DNA of 64,000 nt. Origin: Caldilineaceae bacterium. GTDB lineage: Bacteria > Chloroflexota > Anaerolineae > Caldilineales > Caldilineaceae. The position numbers and the translations under genes were made by a program. The notes beneath the pieces are model-generated. The model made no database searches, had not been told where the DNA came from, and saw only the letters and a list, made by a program, of their open reading frames with translations. The stretch is from NCBI GenBank assembly GCA_022823185.1, contig JAJDXQ010000036.1, forward strand, positions 1 through 64,000, given 5' to 3'. Below are positions 25,930 through 35,610 of the stretch, one piece after another; the first letter of the stretch is position 1, and the number at the start of each line of letters is the position of its first letter.

Positions 25930-28866
25930 GTGACGGTTTATCGCGTTGAGGTCACTGCCAAGGACCCGACCGGCGATTTCGGAATCGTGGCCGCCGCGCA
26001 TCGGCTCGGCGTGGATACCCTGCAGTCCTGCAGAAAGTCCCGCCTGTATTTCCTCACCGACCATAAGGGCCCCCCACTTGCCACGGAACAGATTGAGAGG
26101 CTCTGCGCCGCGCTTCTCGTCGATCCGGTGGTGGAGACCGCACTGATCTCCTCTCTACCTGAGAACAGGCCCTGCGATATCAATTACCAGCTTGATACTG
26201 AAGCGGACGAGCAGGTGATTGAAGTTGCCCTGCGGCCTGGTGTCACAGACGTAGCAGCCCGAGTATTGGAGCAGGGCGCTGCTGAAATGGGGATACACGG
26301 TCTGGAAGCTGCGACGGCAACGCAGTTTCGCCTTACCGGTGTTCTTTCCTTGTCTGAATTGCGCCGGCTGGCACGAGGCCTACTGTGCAATGAAACAATT
26401 GAGAGCTACAGCCTGGGTCCCATAGAGCCGCCGTTTGGCCGCAGCAGCGACGCCCGCAACTACGTCGAACAGATCCCCCTGGCCGGCCTGGATGAAGCGG
26501 CGCTGAGTCAATGCAGCAGTGAACGTATGCTTTCGCTCGACGTGCGGGAAATGAAGGAGATCCAGAGCTACTATGAAGAGATTGGCCGCGCGCCAACCGA
26601 TGTCGAGTTGGAAACCTTGGCCCAGACCTGGAGTGAACATTGCGTCCACAAGACATTCAAGGCGAGGATAGCGTTTACACGCTATGGCCCCGATGGGTCC
26701 CCCTATCCGACTGAGGAGATTCAGGGCCTGCTCCATACCTATATTCAGGCGGCGACCGAAAAGGTCAAGCGCTCCTGGGTGAGGTCGGCCTTCGTTGACG
26801 ACGCCGGTATCATCGAGTTTGACGACAAATATGATCTGGCTTTCAAAGTTGAGACGCACAATCACCCGTCCGCCCTTGAGCCATTTGGCGGCGCGAACAC
26901 GGGCATCGGCGGCGTTGTGCGTGACATCATCGCCGTTTCTGCCCGCCCCATCGCCTGCACGGACGTGCTCTGTTTTGGTCCCCAGAACTTGCCGCAGGAA
27001 GCGTTGCCTGCCGGGGTATTGCACCCGGCCCGTGTGGAGGACGGCGTCGTCGCCGGCATCGGGGATTACGGGAACAAACTTGGTCTCCCAACCGTCAATG
27101 GAGCAGTCATTTACGACGACGGGTATTTGGGCAATCCGCTGGTCTTTTGCGGCGCGGTTGGTATGCTGCCAAAGGGGGCCCATCCAACGGCGCCGCAGAA
27201 AGGGGACAGGGTCGTTGTGCTGGGAGGCCGAACCGGCCGCGATGGCATTCACGGGGCAACGTTTTCCTCGGCCGAGTTAACGCAGGCCACCCATGTGGAG
27301 TCTGGCAGCGCCGTGCAGATCGGCGATCCAATCACCGAGAAGGGCCTGATCGAATTGGTGGAAAATGCCAGAGACGCCCGACTTTATAGCGCGATTACCG
27401 ACTGCGGCGCGGGTGGCCTTTCATCGGCTGTGGGCGAGATGGGTGAAGAGTTGGGCGCGGATGTCGAGCTGATGGACGTTCCCCTGAAGTACCCCGGTCT
27501 GACTCCGTGGGAGATCTGGCTATCGGAGGCGCAGGAGCGAATGGTGCTGGCCGTTCCGCCTGCCAATCTTGAGCGGCTGCAGGCGCTGGCCGATCTTTGG
27601 GAGGTCGAGATGCGTGACCTGGGCCGTTTCAGCGGAGATGGTTGGCTGAGGGTCCGCTACGATGGCCGCCCCGTCGCCGAGTTGCCGATGAAGTTCCTGC
27701 ATGAGGGATTGCCGCTGCCTCGCCGCGAAGCCCTGTACCATGAAGGCGGGCCAGATAGGAAGTCACGCCCGACAGGGAAGGAACAAGGCAGAACGTCGTT
27801 GAACGAAAGAGCGGTCCTCTTGCAGATGTTGAGCCACCCTTCTGTGGCGAGCAAAGAAAGGTTCGTCCGCACTTACGATCACGAAGTGCGCGGGGGAACG
27901 CTCGTCCGTCCATTCGTAGGGCCTCATATGGACGGTCCTGCTGACGCGGCAGTACTGAAGCCGCTTGGCACATGGGACAATGGACGAGCATTCTCCCTCA
28001 GCGTAGGAATAAACCCGCTCTTGGGCAAACGGGACAGCTATTCCATGGCGGTAAGCGCTGTAGATGAAGCATTTCGCAACGCCGTCGCGGTTGGCGCGGA
28101 CCCTGATCGGATTGCGCTTCTCGACAACTTCTGCTGGGGCAATCCCACGATACCGGATCGCCTAGGCGCGCTCGTGCGGACCTGTCAGGGTTGCTACGAC
28201 GCTGCCGTCGCCTACAATGCACCCTTTATTTCCGGCAAGGATAGCCTGTACAACGAATTTGACGGGCAGCCAATTCCTGGGACCCTGCTGATTTCAGCGA
28301 TTGGCATCGTCCCTGACATGCGCCACACTTGCACTTCTGATTTCAAGGAGGCAGGGAACCTCATCTACCTTTTGGGCCAGTCACACGGGGAACTTGGGGG
28401 TTCGCTTCTCAGCCATCTAATGGGATGGGAAGGCGGTGAAGCGCCCGCGATGCCGAATGACCCGCTGGCGCGCTATCGCGCACTCCACGCCTCCATGTTG
28501 TCGGGGCTGATCCAGAGCTGCCACGATCTCAGCGAGGGCGGCCTTGCCGTTGCCCTGGCTGAAATGTGTTTCGGGGGCCGCCTCGGAGCGAAGGTTGACC
28601 TTCTGACCATTTGCGGTGATGGATTTCCCAACCACTATATCCAGCTCTTTTGCGAGACCAATGGTCGACATTTGGTGGAAGTGGCGCCTGCCGACGCGGC
28701 ACGTTTTGAGGAGTGCCTGGCAGGATTGCCCTTTGCGCTATTGGGCGAAGTTCTGCCATCCGATCAGGTTATCTTTACCAAGGGTCCGGATCGACTCTTC
28801 CAACTTACTCTGAATGAGATTTCAACCGCCTGGAAAGGCGATTCCAAAGATGAAGCGTCCAACTGA
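25930..28866 (+). CDS. purL: Phosphoribosylformylglycinamidine synthase, PurL with fused PurS-like N-terminus
   Basis: This is the synthetase subunit for the fourth step of purine synthesis (FGAR to FGAM, using ATP and ammonia from PurQ). It has 978 aa, longer than small PurL (about 740) and shorter than the enterobacterial enzyme (about 1,290). Residues 1-75 ([16 protein letters not shown]) and about 90-165 ([20 protein letters not shown]) look like two PurS-type halves, so the PurS dimer is fused on. The ATP/metal motif [18 protein letters not shown] follows. The glutaminase domain is separate (purQ next). The start is GTG 25930 after GAGGACTCCT. A GTGGT-TT-ACCAC dyad (25881-25892) and TTGACA (25896-25901) lie just upstream. 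It heads the purLQCEKFD run. Confidence 0.93.
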   Translation: MTVYRVEVTAKDPTGDFGIVAAAHRLGVDTLQSCRKSRLYFLTDHKGPPLATEQIERLCAALLVDPVVETALISSLPENRPCDINYQLDTEADEQVIEVALRPGVTDVAARVLEQGAAEMGIHGLEAATATQFRLTGVLSLSELRRLARGLLCNETIESYSLGPIEPPFGRSSDARNYVEQIPLAGLDEAALSQCSSERMLSLDVREMKEIQSYYEEIGRAPTDVELETLAQTWSEHCVHKTFKARIAFTRYGPDGSPYPTEEIQGLLHTYIQAATEKVKRSWVRSAFVDDAGIIEFDDKYDLAFKVETHNHPSALEPFGGANTGIGGVVRDIIAVSARPIACTDVLCFGPQNLPQEALPAGVLHPARVEDGVVAGIGDYGNKLGLPTVNGAVIYDDGYLGNPLVFCGAVGMLPKGAHPTAPQKGDRVVVLGGRTGRDGIHGATFSSAELTQATHVESGSAVQIGDPITEKGLIELVENARDARLYSAITDCGAGGLSSAVGEMGEELGADVELMDVPLKYPGLTPWEIWLSEAQERMVLAVPPANLERLQALADLWEVEMRDLGRFSGDGWLRVRYDGRPVAELPMKFLHEGLPLPRREALYHEGGPDRKSRPTGKEQGRTSLNERAVLLQMLSHPSVASKERFVRTYDHEVRGGTLVRPFVGPHMDGPADAAVLKPLGTWDNGRAFSLSVGINPLLGKRDSYSMAVSAVDEAFRNAVAVGADPDRIALLDNFCWGNPTIPDRLGALVRTCQGCYDAAVAYNAPFISGKDSLYNEFDGQPIPGTLLISAIGIVPDMRHTCTSDFKEAGNLIYLLGQSHGELGGSLLSHLMGWEGGEAPAMPNDPLARYRALHASMLSGLIQSCHDLSEGGLAVALAEMCFGGRLGAKVDLLTICGDGFPNHYIQLFCETNGRHLVEVAPADAARFEECLAGLPFALLGEVLPSDQVIFTKGPDRLFQLTLNEISTAWKGDSKDEASN

Positions 28867-28905
28867 CGTGCTAACCGATCTGCGACTTTACCGGCCTTGG
28901 CGCAG

Positions 28906-29709
28906 ATGAGTTTGCCCGTTCTGATCCTCCACGCCACAGGTACAAACCGGGATGCCGAGGCGGCTCGAGCATGTGAGATGGCCGGTGGCACGCCGAAAAT
29001 TGTGCATATCAATCAACTGCGGGCGGGCGCAATTCGATTTTCTGAGTTCGGCATGCTGGTCCTGCCGGGCGGCTTTTCCTACGGGGATGCCCTCGGCGCG
29101 GGCGTCCGGCAGGCACTGGATCTGCAGGTCTTCCTTCAAGACGAGTTGACAGAATTCGTTGATTCCGGACGGCCAGTCTTGGGCATTTGCAACGGGTTTC
29201 AGACGCTGGTGAAAGCGGGCCTTCTCCCGGGGCACGGCAGAGAGAAAGCTTCCGGCGCAGAGCAGAGGACGTCAACAGGAAATCGTGATGTGACACTGAC
29301 ATACAATGCGCGGGGCCATTTCGAGTGCCGATGGGTGCACCTCGCGGTGGAGCCTGAGACAAAGGCCAACTGCCTGGCCCAGATCGAAGAGCTGGTATTC
29401 TGTCCTGTCGCCCACGGGGAGGGCAACTTCCAGGTTTCTGACGATGAGTCACTTGAGCAGTTGGAGAAGCGTAATCTGGTTGCGTTTCGATATGTCGACG
29501 TAAATGGCGAGCGCGCCCGCGGCCGCTACCCGATCAACCCCAATGGTTCGGTGGCTGACATCGCGGGAATTTGTAATCCGGCTGGCAACGTAATCGGACT
29601 CATGCCCCACCCGGAGGACCACGTTGAGTCGATTCAAAACCCCCTTAGCGGGAGCGGCCGGCTTGGACTGTCCATTTTTCGGGCCATAGTTTCGAGGGCC
29701 TCGAGCTGA
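28906..29709 (+). CDS. purQ: Phosphoribosylformylglycinamidine synthase, glutaminase subunit PurQ
   Basis: PurQ splits glutamine and passes ammonia to PurL. This is a class I glutamine amidotransferase of 267 aa: the nucleophile Cys95 is in [16 protein letters not shown], the oxyanion region is [16 protein letters not shown], and the catalytic His-x-Glu-type pair is in [12 protein letters not shown] near the C-terminus. A TTG at 28897 would add three residues; ATG 28906 is chosen. There is no strong ribosome site, so translation may be coupled to purL, which ends 39 nt upstream. It is slightly longer than the 225-aa PurQ of PurS-using species. Confidence 0.93.
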   Translation: MSLPVLILHATGTNRDAEAARACEMAGGTPKIVHINQLRAGAIRFSEFGMLVLPGGFSYGDALGAGVRQALDLQVFLQDELTEFVDSGRPVLGICNGFQTLVKAGLLPGHGREKASGAEQRTSTGNRDVTLTYNARGHFECRWVHLAVEPETKANCLAQIEELVFCPVAHGEGNFQVSDDESLEQLEKRNLVAFRYVDVNGERARGRYPINPNGSVADIAGICNPAGNVIGLMPHPEDHVESIQNPLSGSGRLGLSIFRAIVSRASS

Positions 29710-29752
29710 ACCAAAAGTAGCCCAGGGAGCGCGCTCAACTGAGGAAAGGGGG

Positions 29753-30742
29753 ATGGACATGGTGAATTCTGCATTCAATGGCGCGTTTGCCGGGGTCGAC
29801 CTGGAATTCCTCGGTCCCAAGAGGAACGGCAAGGTCCGAGACATTTACGAGCGCGGGGATCGGCTCGTCCTGGTTACAACAGATCGCCTATCTGCCTTTG
29901 ATCACATCCTTGGACTGGTTCCCTACAAGGGACAGGTATTGAATCAACTCTCCGCCTTCTGGTTTGAACAGACGAAGGATATCGTAGCCAACCACTTCAT
30001 CGAATCTCCGGATCCCAATGTGACGATTGGCCGCAATTGCCGCCCCCTTCCGGTTGAGGTGGTGGTTCGGGGCTACATTTCGGGAGTTACAAAGACGAGC
30101 CTCTGGCATCGTTACAACCAGGGGGAACGCACAATCTACGGGCTGGCGTTTCCCGACGGAATGCGAAAAAACGATCCCCTGCCGCAACCTGTCATTACGC
30201 CGACGACCAAGGCCGAGAAGGGCGGCCATGACGAACCCGTCACAAGCAGTGAAATAGTGGCGAAGGGGCTGGTCGAGGCGAGCCTTTGGCGTGGCGTCTG
30301 CGCCGCGGCGCATGCGCTCTTTTCCCGCGGACAGAAGATCGCGGCGCGGAGCGGTCTGCTCCTTGTGGATACAAAGTACGAGTTCGGCCTGAATGACGAT
30401 GGGACGCTCATGCTGATCGACGAAATTCACACGCCTGATTCCAGCAGATTCTGGACGGCGGCAAGCTACGAGGAAGCTCTCGCCAGGCGCGAGGACGGCA
30501 GCGGTCGTCAAATCGACTTTGAGCCGGAAAACTTCGACAAGGAGTTTGTCCGTTTGGCTTACGCAGCGCGGGGTTACATTGGCGACGGGCCCCCGCCTCC
30601 GCTGGCAGACGACCTAGCTCGGCAGGCCAGTCAGCGCTATATTCGCAGCTATGAACTCCTGACGGGTCAAGAGTTTGAGCCGGGGGAGACGCCTGTAGCT
30701 GCAAGAGTGACTCGAAAACTCAAGTCCTACTTTGAGGGATGA
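29753..30742 (+). CDS. purC: Phosphoribosylaminoimidazole-succinocarboxamide synthase
   Basis: PurC condenses CAIR with aspartate using ATP to give SAICAR. The 329-aa length fits the longer, yeast-like SAICAR synthetases. Motifs seen are GKVRDIYERGDRLVLVTTDR (nucleotide binding, residues about 23-42), RLSAFDHIL, the substrate region VEVVVRGYISG and the signature LMLIDEIHTPDSSRFW. ATG 29753 follows GAGGAAAGGGGG closely; ATG 29759 two codons on is equally placed. It lies 43 nt after purQ and 32 nt before purE, in the same transcript. Confidence 0.95.
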   Translation: MDMVNSAFNGAFAGVDLEFLGPKRNGKVRDIYERGDRLVLVTTDRLSAFDHILGLVPYKGQVLNQLSAFWFEQTKDIVANHFIESPDPNVTIGRNCRPLPVEVVVRGYISGVTKTSLWHRYNQGERTIYGLAFPDGMRKNDPLPQPVITPTTKAEKGGHDEPVTSSEIVAKGLVEASLWRGVCAAAHALFSRGQKIAARSGLLLVDTKYEFGLNDDGTLMLIDEIHTPDSSRFWTAASYEEALARREDGSGRQIDFEPENFDKEFVRLAYAARGYIGDGPPPPLADDLARQASQRYIRSYELLTGQEFEPGETPVAARVTRKLKSYFEG

Positions 30743-30774
30743 GGTGTTAGGCAGTGGGGGGGGAGCCCGGAAGC

Positions 30775-31284
30775 GTGAGTGCCTTAGAGAGCACGCCGGT
30801 AGTGGGCGTCATTATGGGCAGTGTTTCAGACTGGGATCAATGCATGCGTTTCGCGGCCGAGACACTGTCTGACTTTGACGTACCCCATGAATGCCGTGTT
30901 GTTTCGGCCCATCGTACTCCCGACTGGATGAGCGAGTACGCCGCCGGCGCATCGGCACGCGGGTTGGAGGTCATCATCGCCGGGGCGGGAGGCGCGGCAC
31001 ACCTCCCCGGCATGGTCGCGGGGCACACGCTCCTGCCGGTTATCGGTGTGCCCGTTCAGAGCCAGGCTCTCAGAGGAATGGATTCGCTCCTGTCCATCGT
31101 GCAGATGCCAGCCGGCGTGCCTGTGGCCACAATGGCAATTGGCAAAGCCGGTGCAATAAATGCCTCCCTGCTGGCCGTTTCCATTTTGGGGGCGACGAGG
31201 CCGGATCTGCGCCTGAGGCTGCAAAGGTTTCGGGAGGCGCGCGCCGAGCAGGTTCTTTCCTCGCGGCTTGTTGAAGAGGAGTGA
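30775..31284 (+). CDS. purE: N5-carboxyaminoimidazole ribonucleotide mutase
   Basis: PurE converts N5-CAIR to CAIR. The class I bacterial type is shown by [14 protein letters not shown] near residue 10, the active-site histidine in [11 protein letters not shown] and the [17 protein letters not shown] loop, followed by [23 protein letters not shown] 30775 (169 aa) is chosen because GGGGGGGAG lies about 9 nt upstream; GTG 30754 would add seven residues. purK starts one nucleotide after its stop, the normal pairing since PurK makes the PurE substrate. Confidence 0.94.
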   Translation: MSALESTPVVGVIMGSVSDWDQCMRFAAETLSDFDVPHECRVVSAHRTPDWMSEYAAGASARGLEVIIAGAGGAAHLPGMVAGHTLLPVIGVPVQSQALRGMDSLLSIVQMPAGVPVATMAIGKAGAINASLLAVSILGATRPDLRLRLQRFREARAEQVLSSRLVEEE

Positions 31285-31285
31285 G

Positions 31286-32488
31286 ATGTTGGAGCGCGAA
31301 CGCCACCGTTCTTTAGCGCCAGGTTCCACGATTGGCGTTTTCGGCAGCGGCCAGTTAGGTCGGATGCTGGCAATGGAGGCGCGCAGGATGGGATACGGCA
31401 TTCATACGTATTCCCCCGAGCGAAACAGCCCCACCGGCCAGATCGCGGACCGCGAGTTCACCGGCGCCTACGACGACGCAGCTTCCGTTCGGGCATTTGC
31501 CAGAAGCGTCGATGCACTAACCTTTGAATTTGAAAATGTTCCTTCACTGGCGGCAGACTTAGGCGAAGCGGAGGGAGCCCTTGTTCGACCGGCCGGCGCG
31601 ATTCTGTATGCGGCCCAGAACAGGCTGCGCGAGAAGTCGATGCTCAGCAAGGCAGGTCTGCCCACGACGACATACCGTGGCGTTTCAAGTCTTTCAGACC
31701 TGCGGGAGGCAGTCCAATGCGTTGGCTTGCCAGCCATTCTCAAAACCGCTGCTTTCGGTTATGATGGTAAGGGCCAATGCCGTATTGCAGATGACCGCGG
31801 CCTGGAAGGCGCTTGGGATGCTCTGGGTGGACAACCAAGCGTGCTTGAGGCCGAAGTCAACTTCGAGAAGGAACTCTCCCTGGTCGTTGCCCGAGGGGAG
31901 GCAGGCGATTTCGCGGCCTATCCCCTGGTAGAGAATCGCCATGTCAATCACATACTGGACATTACAGTTGCGCCGGCCGAAGTCCAGCCAGAGGTATGCG
32001 CCGAAGCAGAAAGCCTGGCCCGCCAACTGTGTGAGTTCCTTGGGCTGATCGGGGTCGTCTGCATCGAGTTCTTTCTCTTGCCCAGTCTGCGGGAGAGCGC
32101 CAGGAATGGCGTTTCGGAGGGTAGGAAGGGAGGCCGCCTGTTGATAAACGAGATTGCGCCTCGTCCCCATAACTCTGGACACTGGACAATCGAGGGGGCG
32201 GTGACAAGCCAGTTTGAGCAGCAATTGCGAACGGTTTGCGGACTTGGCGTCGGATCGACCGAGCAGTTGAGACCGGCAGCCATGGTCAATCTATTGGGGG
32301 ATCTTTGGCATCGAGGAGAACCCGATTGGCAGGAGTTGCTTTCCATCGCAAACGCCAAGTTGCACCTGTACGGAAAGGGCGAGGCTCGACCGGGCCGCAA
32401 AATGGGGCACATCACAGTGACGGCAGCTACGGCTGCCGCTGCCCTGGAGACGGGTCTTGCCGCGCGCGCGGCCCTGAAGCGCAGTTGA
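31286..32488 (+). CDS. purK: 5-(carboxyamino)imidazole ribonucleotide synthase
   Basis: PurK carboxylates AIR to N5-CAIR using ATP and bicarbonate. It is an ATP-grasp protein of 400 aa. The start region TIGVFGSGQLGRMLAMEARR is the family signature; FGYDGKGQCRI carries the ATP-grasp lysine loop, and LINEIAPRPHNSGHWTIEG the metal ligands near residue 300. ATG 31286 has GAGGAG directly upstream; the open frame to 31268 would overlap purE. It follows purE immediately, so both are probably translated together. Confidence 0.94.
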   Translation: MLERERHRSLAPGSTIGVFGSGQLGRMLAMEARRMGYGIHTYSPERNSPTGQIADREFTGAYDDAASVRAFARSVDALTFEFENVPSLAADLGEAEGALVRPAGAILYAAQNRLREKSMLSKAGLPTTTYRGVSSLSDLREAVQCVGLPAILKTAAFGYDGKGQCRIADDRGLEGAWDALGGQPSVLEAEVNFEKELSLVVARGEAGDFAAYPLVENRHVNHILDITVAPAEVQPEVCAEAESLARQLCEFLGLIGVVCIEFFLLPSLRESARNGVSEGRKGGRLLINEIAPRPHNSGHWTIEGAVTSQFEQQLRTVCGLGVGSTEQLRPAAMVNLLGDLWHRGEPDWQELLSIANAKLHLYGKGEARPGRKMGHITVTAATAAAALETGLAARAALKRS

Positions 32489-32584
32489 GTAACCGATTGC
32501 GAAGTGCCTGTTGAAATGCTTGGGCAAAGTCGTTGAGTGCGGGCTGCCATCGTGTAAGCACTCAGTCTTCAAGGAGATGCAGAT

Positions 32585-34009
32585 ATGCCTCCGTTCGACT
32601 CACCCCGCGAAGCATGCGGCGTTTTCGGCATTAGCGCTCCAGGATTGGACATCGCCCGTCTGGCCTATTTTGCGATCTACGCCTTGCAGCATCGAGGTCA
32701 GGAGGCGGCCGGTATCGCCACATGCGACGGCAAAACCGCTCATATCCACAAAGGGTTGGGCCTCGTTTCACAGGTCTTCAACGAGGACAACCTGCTCCAT
32801 CTGCAAGGGCATCTGGGTATTGGACATACGCGTTATTCCACAACCGGGTCGCCCCGTCTGAACAACACGCAGCCTTACATTCTGGAGACACTCGACGGCC
32901 CCCTCGCGATCAGCCACAATGGCAATCTGGTCAACGCTCCCCAGCTTCGTCGCGAACTTCTGGAAAGGGGCGTAGGGCTATCAACTTCTACGGACAGCGA
33001 ACTGATCATACATCTTCTCGCGGGCGCACGCGGAACTTGGCTGCAGCGAATTCGTCAGATGATGACGATTGCAGAGGGAGCGTACTCGCTGACTATCCTT
33101 ACCCGAGACGCCATCTATGGCGTAAGGGACCCGTGGGGATTGCGGCCGTTGGTGCTGGGCGAGTTTGAGAATGGTCTGGCCATCGCGTCGGAGAGTTGTG
33201 CCTTCGCTACCATTGGCGGCCGCGCCATTCAAGAGATCAGTCCCGGCGAGATAGTCCGCATTGATCAGGACGGCTATGAAATTGTGCAGGGCGTGCCCGC
33301 GGAGAAGGCGGCGTTTTGCACTTTCGAGCAGATTTACTTTGCCAGACCCGACAGTATTCTGGGGGGCCGGCTCGTCCATAGGGTTCGCCAGGCGCTTGGC
33401 CGGCAGCTAGCCCGCGAAGCGCCGGCAACGGCAGATATCGTTGTGCCGGTGCCCGACAGCGGGACCCCGCACGCCATTGGCTACGCACAAGAGAGCGGAA
33501 TCGCCTATAGCGAAGGGCTGATTAAGAGCCGGTACATCGGGCGTACGTTCATTCAACCCACCGACAGACAGCGTAAGGTCGGGGTGGCGATGAAATTCAA
33601 CCCCTTGCCCGATAATCTTCAGGGCGAGCGTGTCGTGCTGGTCGACGACTCCATCGTACGCGGCAATACAAGCGGCCCTCTCGTCCAACTCCTGCGCGAT
33701 GCGGGCGCGGCCGAGGTGCATATGAGAGTAGCTTGCCCACCCATAAGGTATCCTTGCTTTATGGGTGTGGACATGGCGAGCCAGTCGGAACTGATCGCAG
33801 CTAACAAGAGTCTGAACGAAATCGAGGTCTACATTGGGGTGGATTCGTTGTCCTATCTCAGTGTTGAAGGAATGATGAGTACGCTGCGGGCGGAGGACGG
33901 CTATTGCAATGCCTGTTTCACCGGCGGCTATCCCTTCGAGACACCTATGCTGGAGTTGGAACTGGAACTCAAAGAGAAGGAGAGATTTGCCGGCGCTTTG
34001 GGAAACTGA
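32585..34009 (+). CDS. purF: Amidophosphoribosyltransferase (iron-sulfur type)
   Basis: PurF starts purine synthesis by turning PRPP and glutamine into phosphoribosylamine. The 474-aa precursor begins with a 10-residue propeptide ending at Cys11 (SPREACGVFG), the glutaminase nucleophile of the mature enzyme. The C-terminal phosphoribosyltransferase domain has the PRPP loop VVLVDDSIVRGNTSG. Cysteines in VACPPIRYPCFMG and the YCNACFTGGYP pair match the [4Fe-4S] ligands of the Bacillus-type enzyme, so an iron-sulfur cluster is expected. ATG 32585 has AAGGAGAT upstream. It is 96 nt after purK. Feedback inhibition by purine nucleotides is known for the family but not visible here. Confidence 0.95.
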   Translation: MPPFDSPREACGVFGISAPGLDIARLAYFAIYALQHRGQEAAGIATCDGKTAHIHKGLGLVSQVFNEDNLLHLQGHLGIGHTRYSTTGSPRLNNTQPYILETLDGPLAISHNGNLVNAPQLRRELLERGVGLSTSTDSELIIHLLAGARGTWLQRIRQMMTIAEGAYSLTILTRDAIYGVRDPWGLRPLVLGEFENGLAIASESCAFATIGGRAIQEISPGEIVRIDQDGYEIVQGVPAEKAAFCTFEQIYFARPDSILGGRLVHRVRQALGRQLAREAPATADIVVPVPDSGTPHAIGYAQESGIAYSEGLIKSRYIGRTFIQPTDRQRKVGVAMKFNPLPDNLQGERVVLVDDSIVRGNTSGPLVQLLRDAGAAEVHMRVACPPIRYPCFMGVDMASQSELIAANKSLNEIEVYIGVDSLSYLSVEGMMSTLRAEDGYCNACFTGGYPFETPMLELELELKEKERFAGALGN

Positions 34010-34168
34010 GGTAGGAGGAAGGCGGAGGCAAATACCTTGGAAACCAGCTTCATTGAAGCCGTGCATCCAAGTCCAACTCTCCAGCCCACCAATCCGACGC
34101 ACATCCAGACGGTGTGGTCTCGTTCTTCCGATAATCAAGACATTTGAGCCCCATTGTCAGACAGAAAA

Positions 34169-35479
34169 ATGATAATCTTGCTGGTTGGGTCCGGCGCGAG
34201 GGAGCACGCGCTGGCTTGGAAGTTGGCGCAATCGCGCCATGTCAGGCGAATCTACGCGGCTCCGGGGAACGGGGGCACGGCCTCTATTCCCATCTGCGCA
34301 AACGTCCCCATAGCGGTCGATGATTTGGAAGGGCAGCGCCATTTTGCAGTTGACCGGGACATCGAAATGACTGTGGTTGGGCCCGAGGTACCTTTGGTTG
34401 AAGGCATCGTCGACCTTTTTGAGGATGAGAATCTGACGATTTTCGGGCCGAGCAAGGCCGCTGCCAAACTCGAAGGCTCCAAGGCATTCGCCAAAGAATT
34501 CATGGGCCGGCATGGGATTCCCACCGGTTGGGCCCGGGCGTACACCGATTTCGAAGAGGCTGCCGACTTCGTCCAGGGACTGTCCGATCTACCTGTTCTG
34601 AAGGCCAGTGGGTTGGCGGCTGGCAAGGGCGTGCTTTTGCCGTCAAGTAAGGACGAGGCAATCGAACAGCTGCGAACGATTATGGTCGATCGCCTGTTCG
34701 GCGATGCGGGCTCGACTGCGCTGGTGGAAGAACGGTTACATGGGCCAGAACTGTCGGTCCTTGCCTTTTGCGACGGCAAGGATTTCAGTATCGTTCCGGC
34801 CGCGCAGGACCATAAACGGCTGCTGGAAGGCGACCGGGGCCCGAACACTGGAGGGATGGGGGCCTTTGCCCCTTCGCCGCTTGCGACGGATGCTCTGCTG
34901 GAGACTGTCGAGCGTGAGATAATTCTTCCAACGATGGCCGGCATGGCCGCTGAGGGGAACCCATACAAGGGCATCCTTTACGCCGGTCTCATGCTCACTG
35001 AACGGGGCCCCAAAGTCTTGGAATTCAACTGCCGGTTTGGCGACCCCGAGGCACAGGTCATTTTACCTTTGCTGCAGACCGACTTGGCGGAGCTGATTTT
35101 GGCCTGTTCGCAAGGTCAACTGGCTGGGCAGGACCCGGTCTGGGCCGACATGTGTGCCGTAACCGTCGTCATGGCTTCTGGGGGCTATCCGGACTCGTAT
35201 GACGTTGGCAAGGTCATCACAGGTCTTCCGCAGGATGCGGTCGGCGAAAGTGACGCCCTCGTCTTTCATGCCGGGACTCGTTTGGAATCCCCTGACATAC
35301 CAGGCAACGCGAAGTCAGGGCCTGCGGTGCTTTCCGACGGTGGCCGTGTGCTTTCGGTCACGGCTACTGGATGCAGCTTCAGAACTGCCGTAGATGAAGC
35401 CTACCAACTGGTTGACCAGATACAGTTTGAGAACGCGGTCTGGCGAACAGATATCGGCCAGGACATTGTCACTTTGTAG
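34169..35479 (+). CDS. purD: Phosphoribosylamine-glycine ligase
   Basis: PurD joins phosphoribosylamine, glycine and ATP to give GAR, the second step of the pathway and the step after PurF. It is an ATP-grasp enzyme of 436 aa with the start LLVGSGAREHALAWKLAQS, the ATP loop KASGLAAGKGVLLPSS, the family signature RFGDPEAQVILPLL and the GPNTGGMGAFAPSP stretch. ATG 34169 begins the conserved first strand; a TTG at 34154 would add five residues. The 159-nt gap after purF contains no good open frame or hairpin. With it the window holds seven purine genes; purM, purN/purT, purB and purH are elsewhere. Confidence 0.95.
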   Translation: MIILLVGSGAREHALAWKLAQSRHVRRIYAAPGNGGTASIPICANVPIAVDDLEGQRHFAVDRDIEMTVVGPEVPLVEGIVDLFEDENLTIFGPSKAAAKLEGSKAFAKEFMGRHGIPTGWARAYTDFEEAADFVQGLSDLPVLKASGLAAGKGVLLPSSKDEAIEQLRTIMVDRLFGDAGSTALVEERLHGPELSVLAFCDGKDFSIVPAAQDHKRLLEGDRGPNTGGMGAFAPSPLATDALLETVEREIILPTMAGMAAEGNPYKGILYAGLMLTERGPKVLEFNCRFGDPEAQVILPLLQTDLAELILACSQGQLAGQDPVWADMCAVTVVMASGGYPDSYDVGKVITGLPQDAVGESDALVFHAGTRLESPDIPGNAKSGPAVLSDGGRVLSVTATGCSFRTAVDEAYQLVDQIQFENAVWRTDIGQDIVTL

Positions 35480-35610
35480 AAAGGTCAGCAAGGGTTCGAG
35501 GCCCAGACCGGAGATTCACAACCGGACACGTCAGCGTTTCTGCATTTTCCCTAGCTGTTTCCCTCTCATCCAGAATAAACGCCATCTTCAATCAACATTA
35601 AGGAGGCTCC

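Noticed and set aside
26380..27252. 290-aa leftward frame inside purL
   Set aside because: It is antisense to strongly conserved purL motifs and has no independent support.
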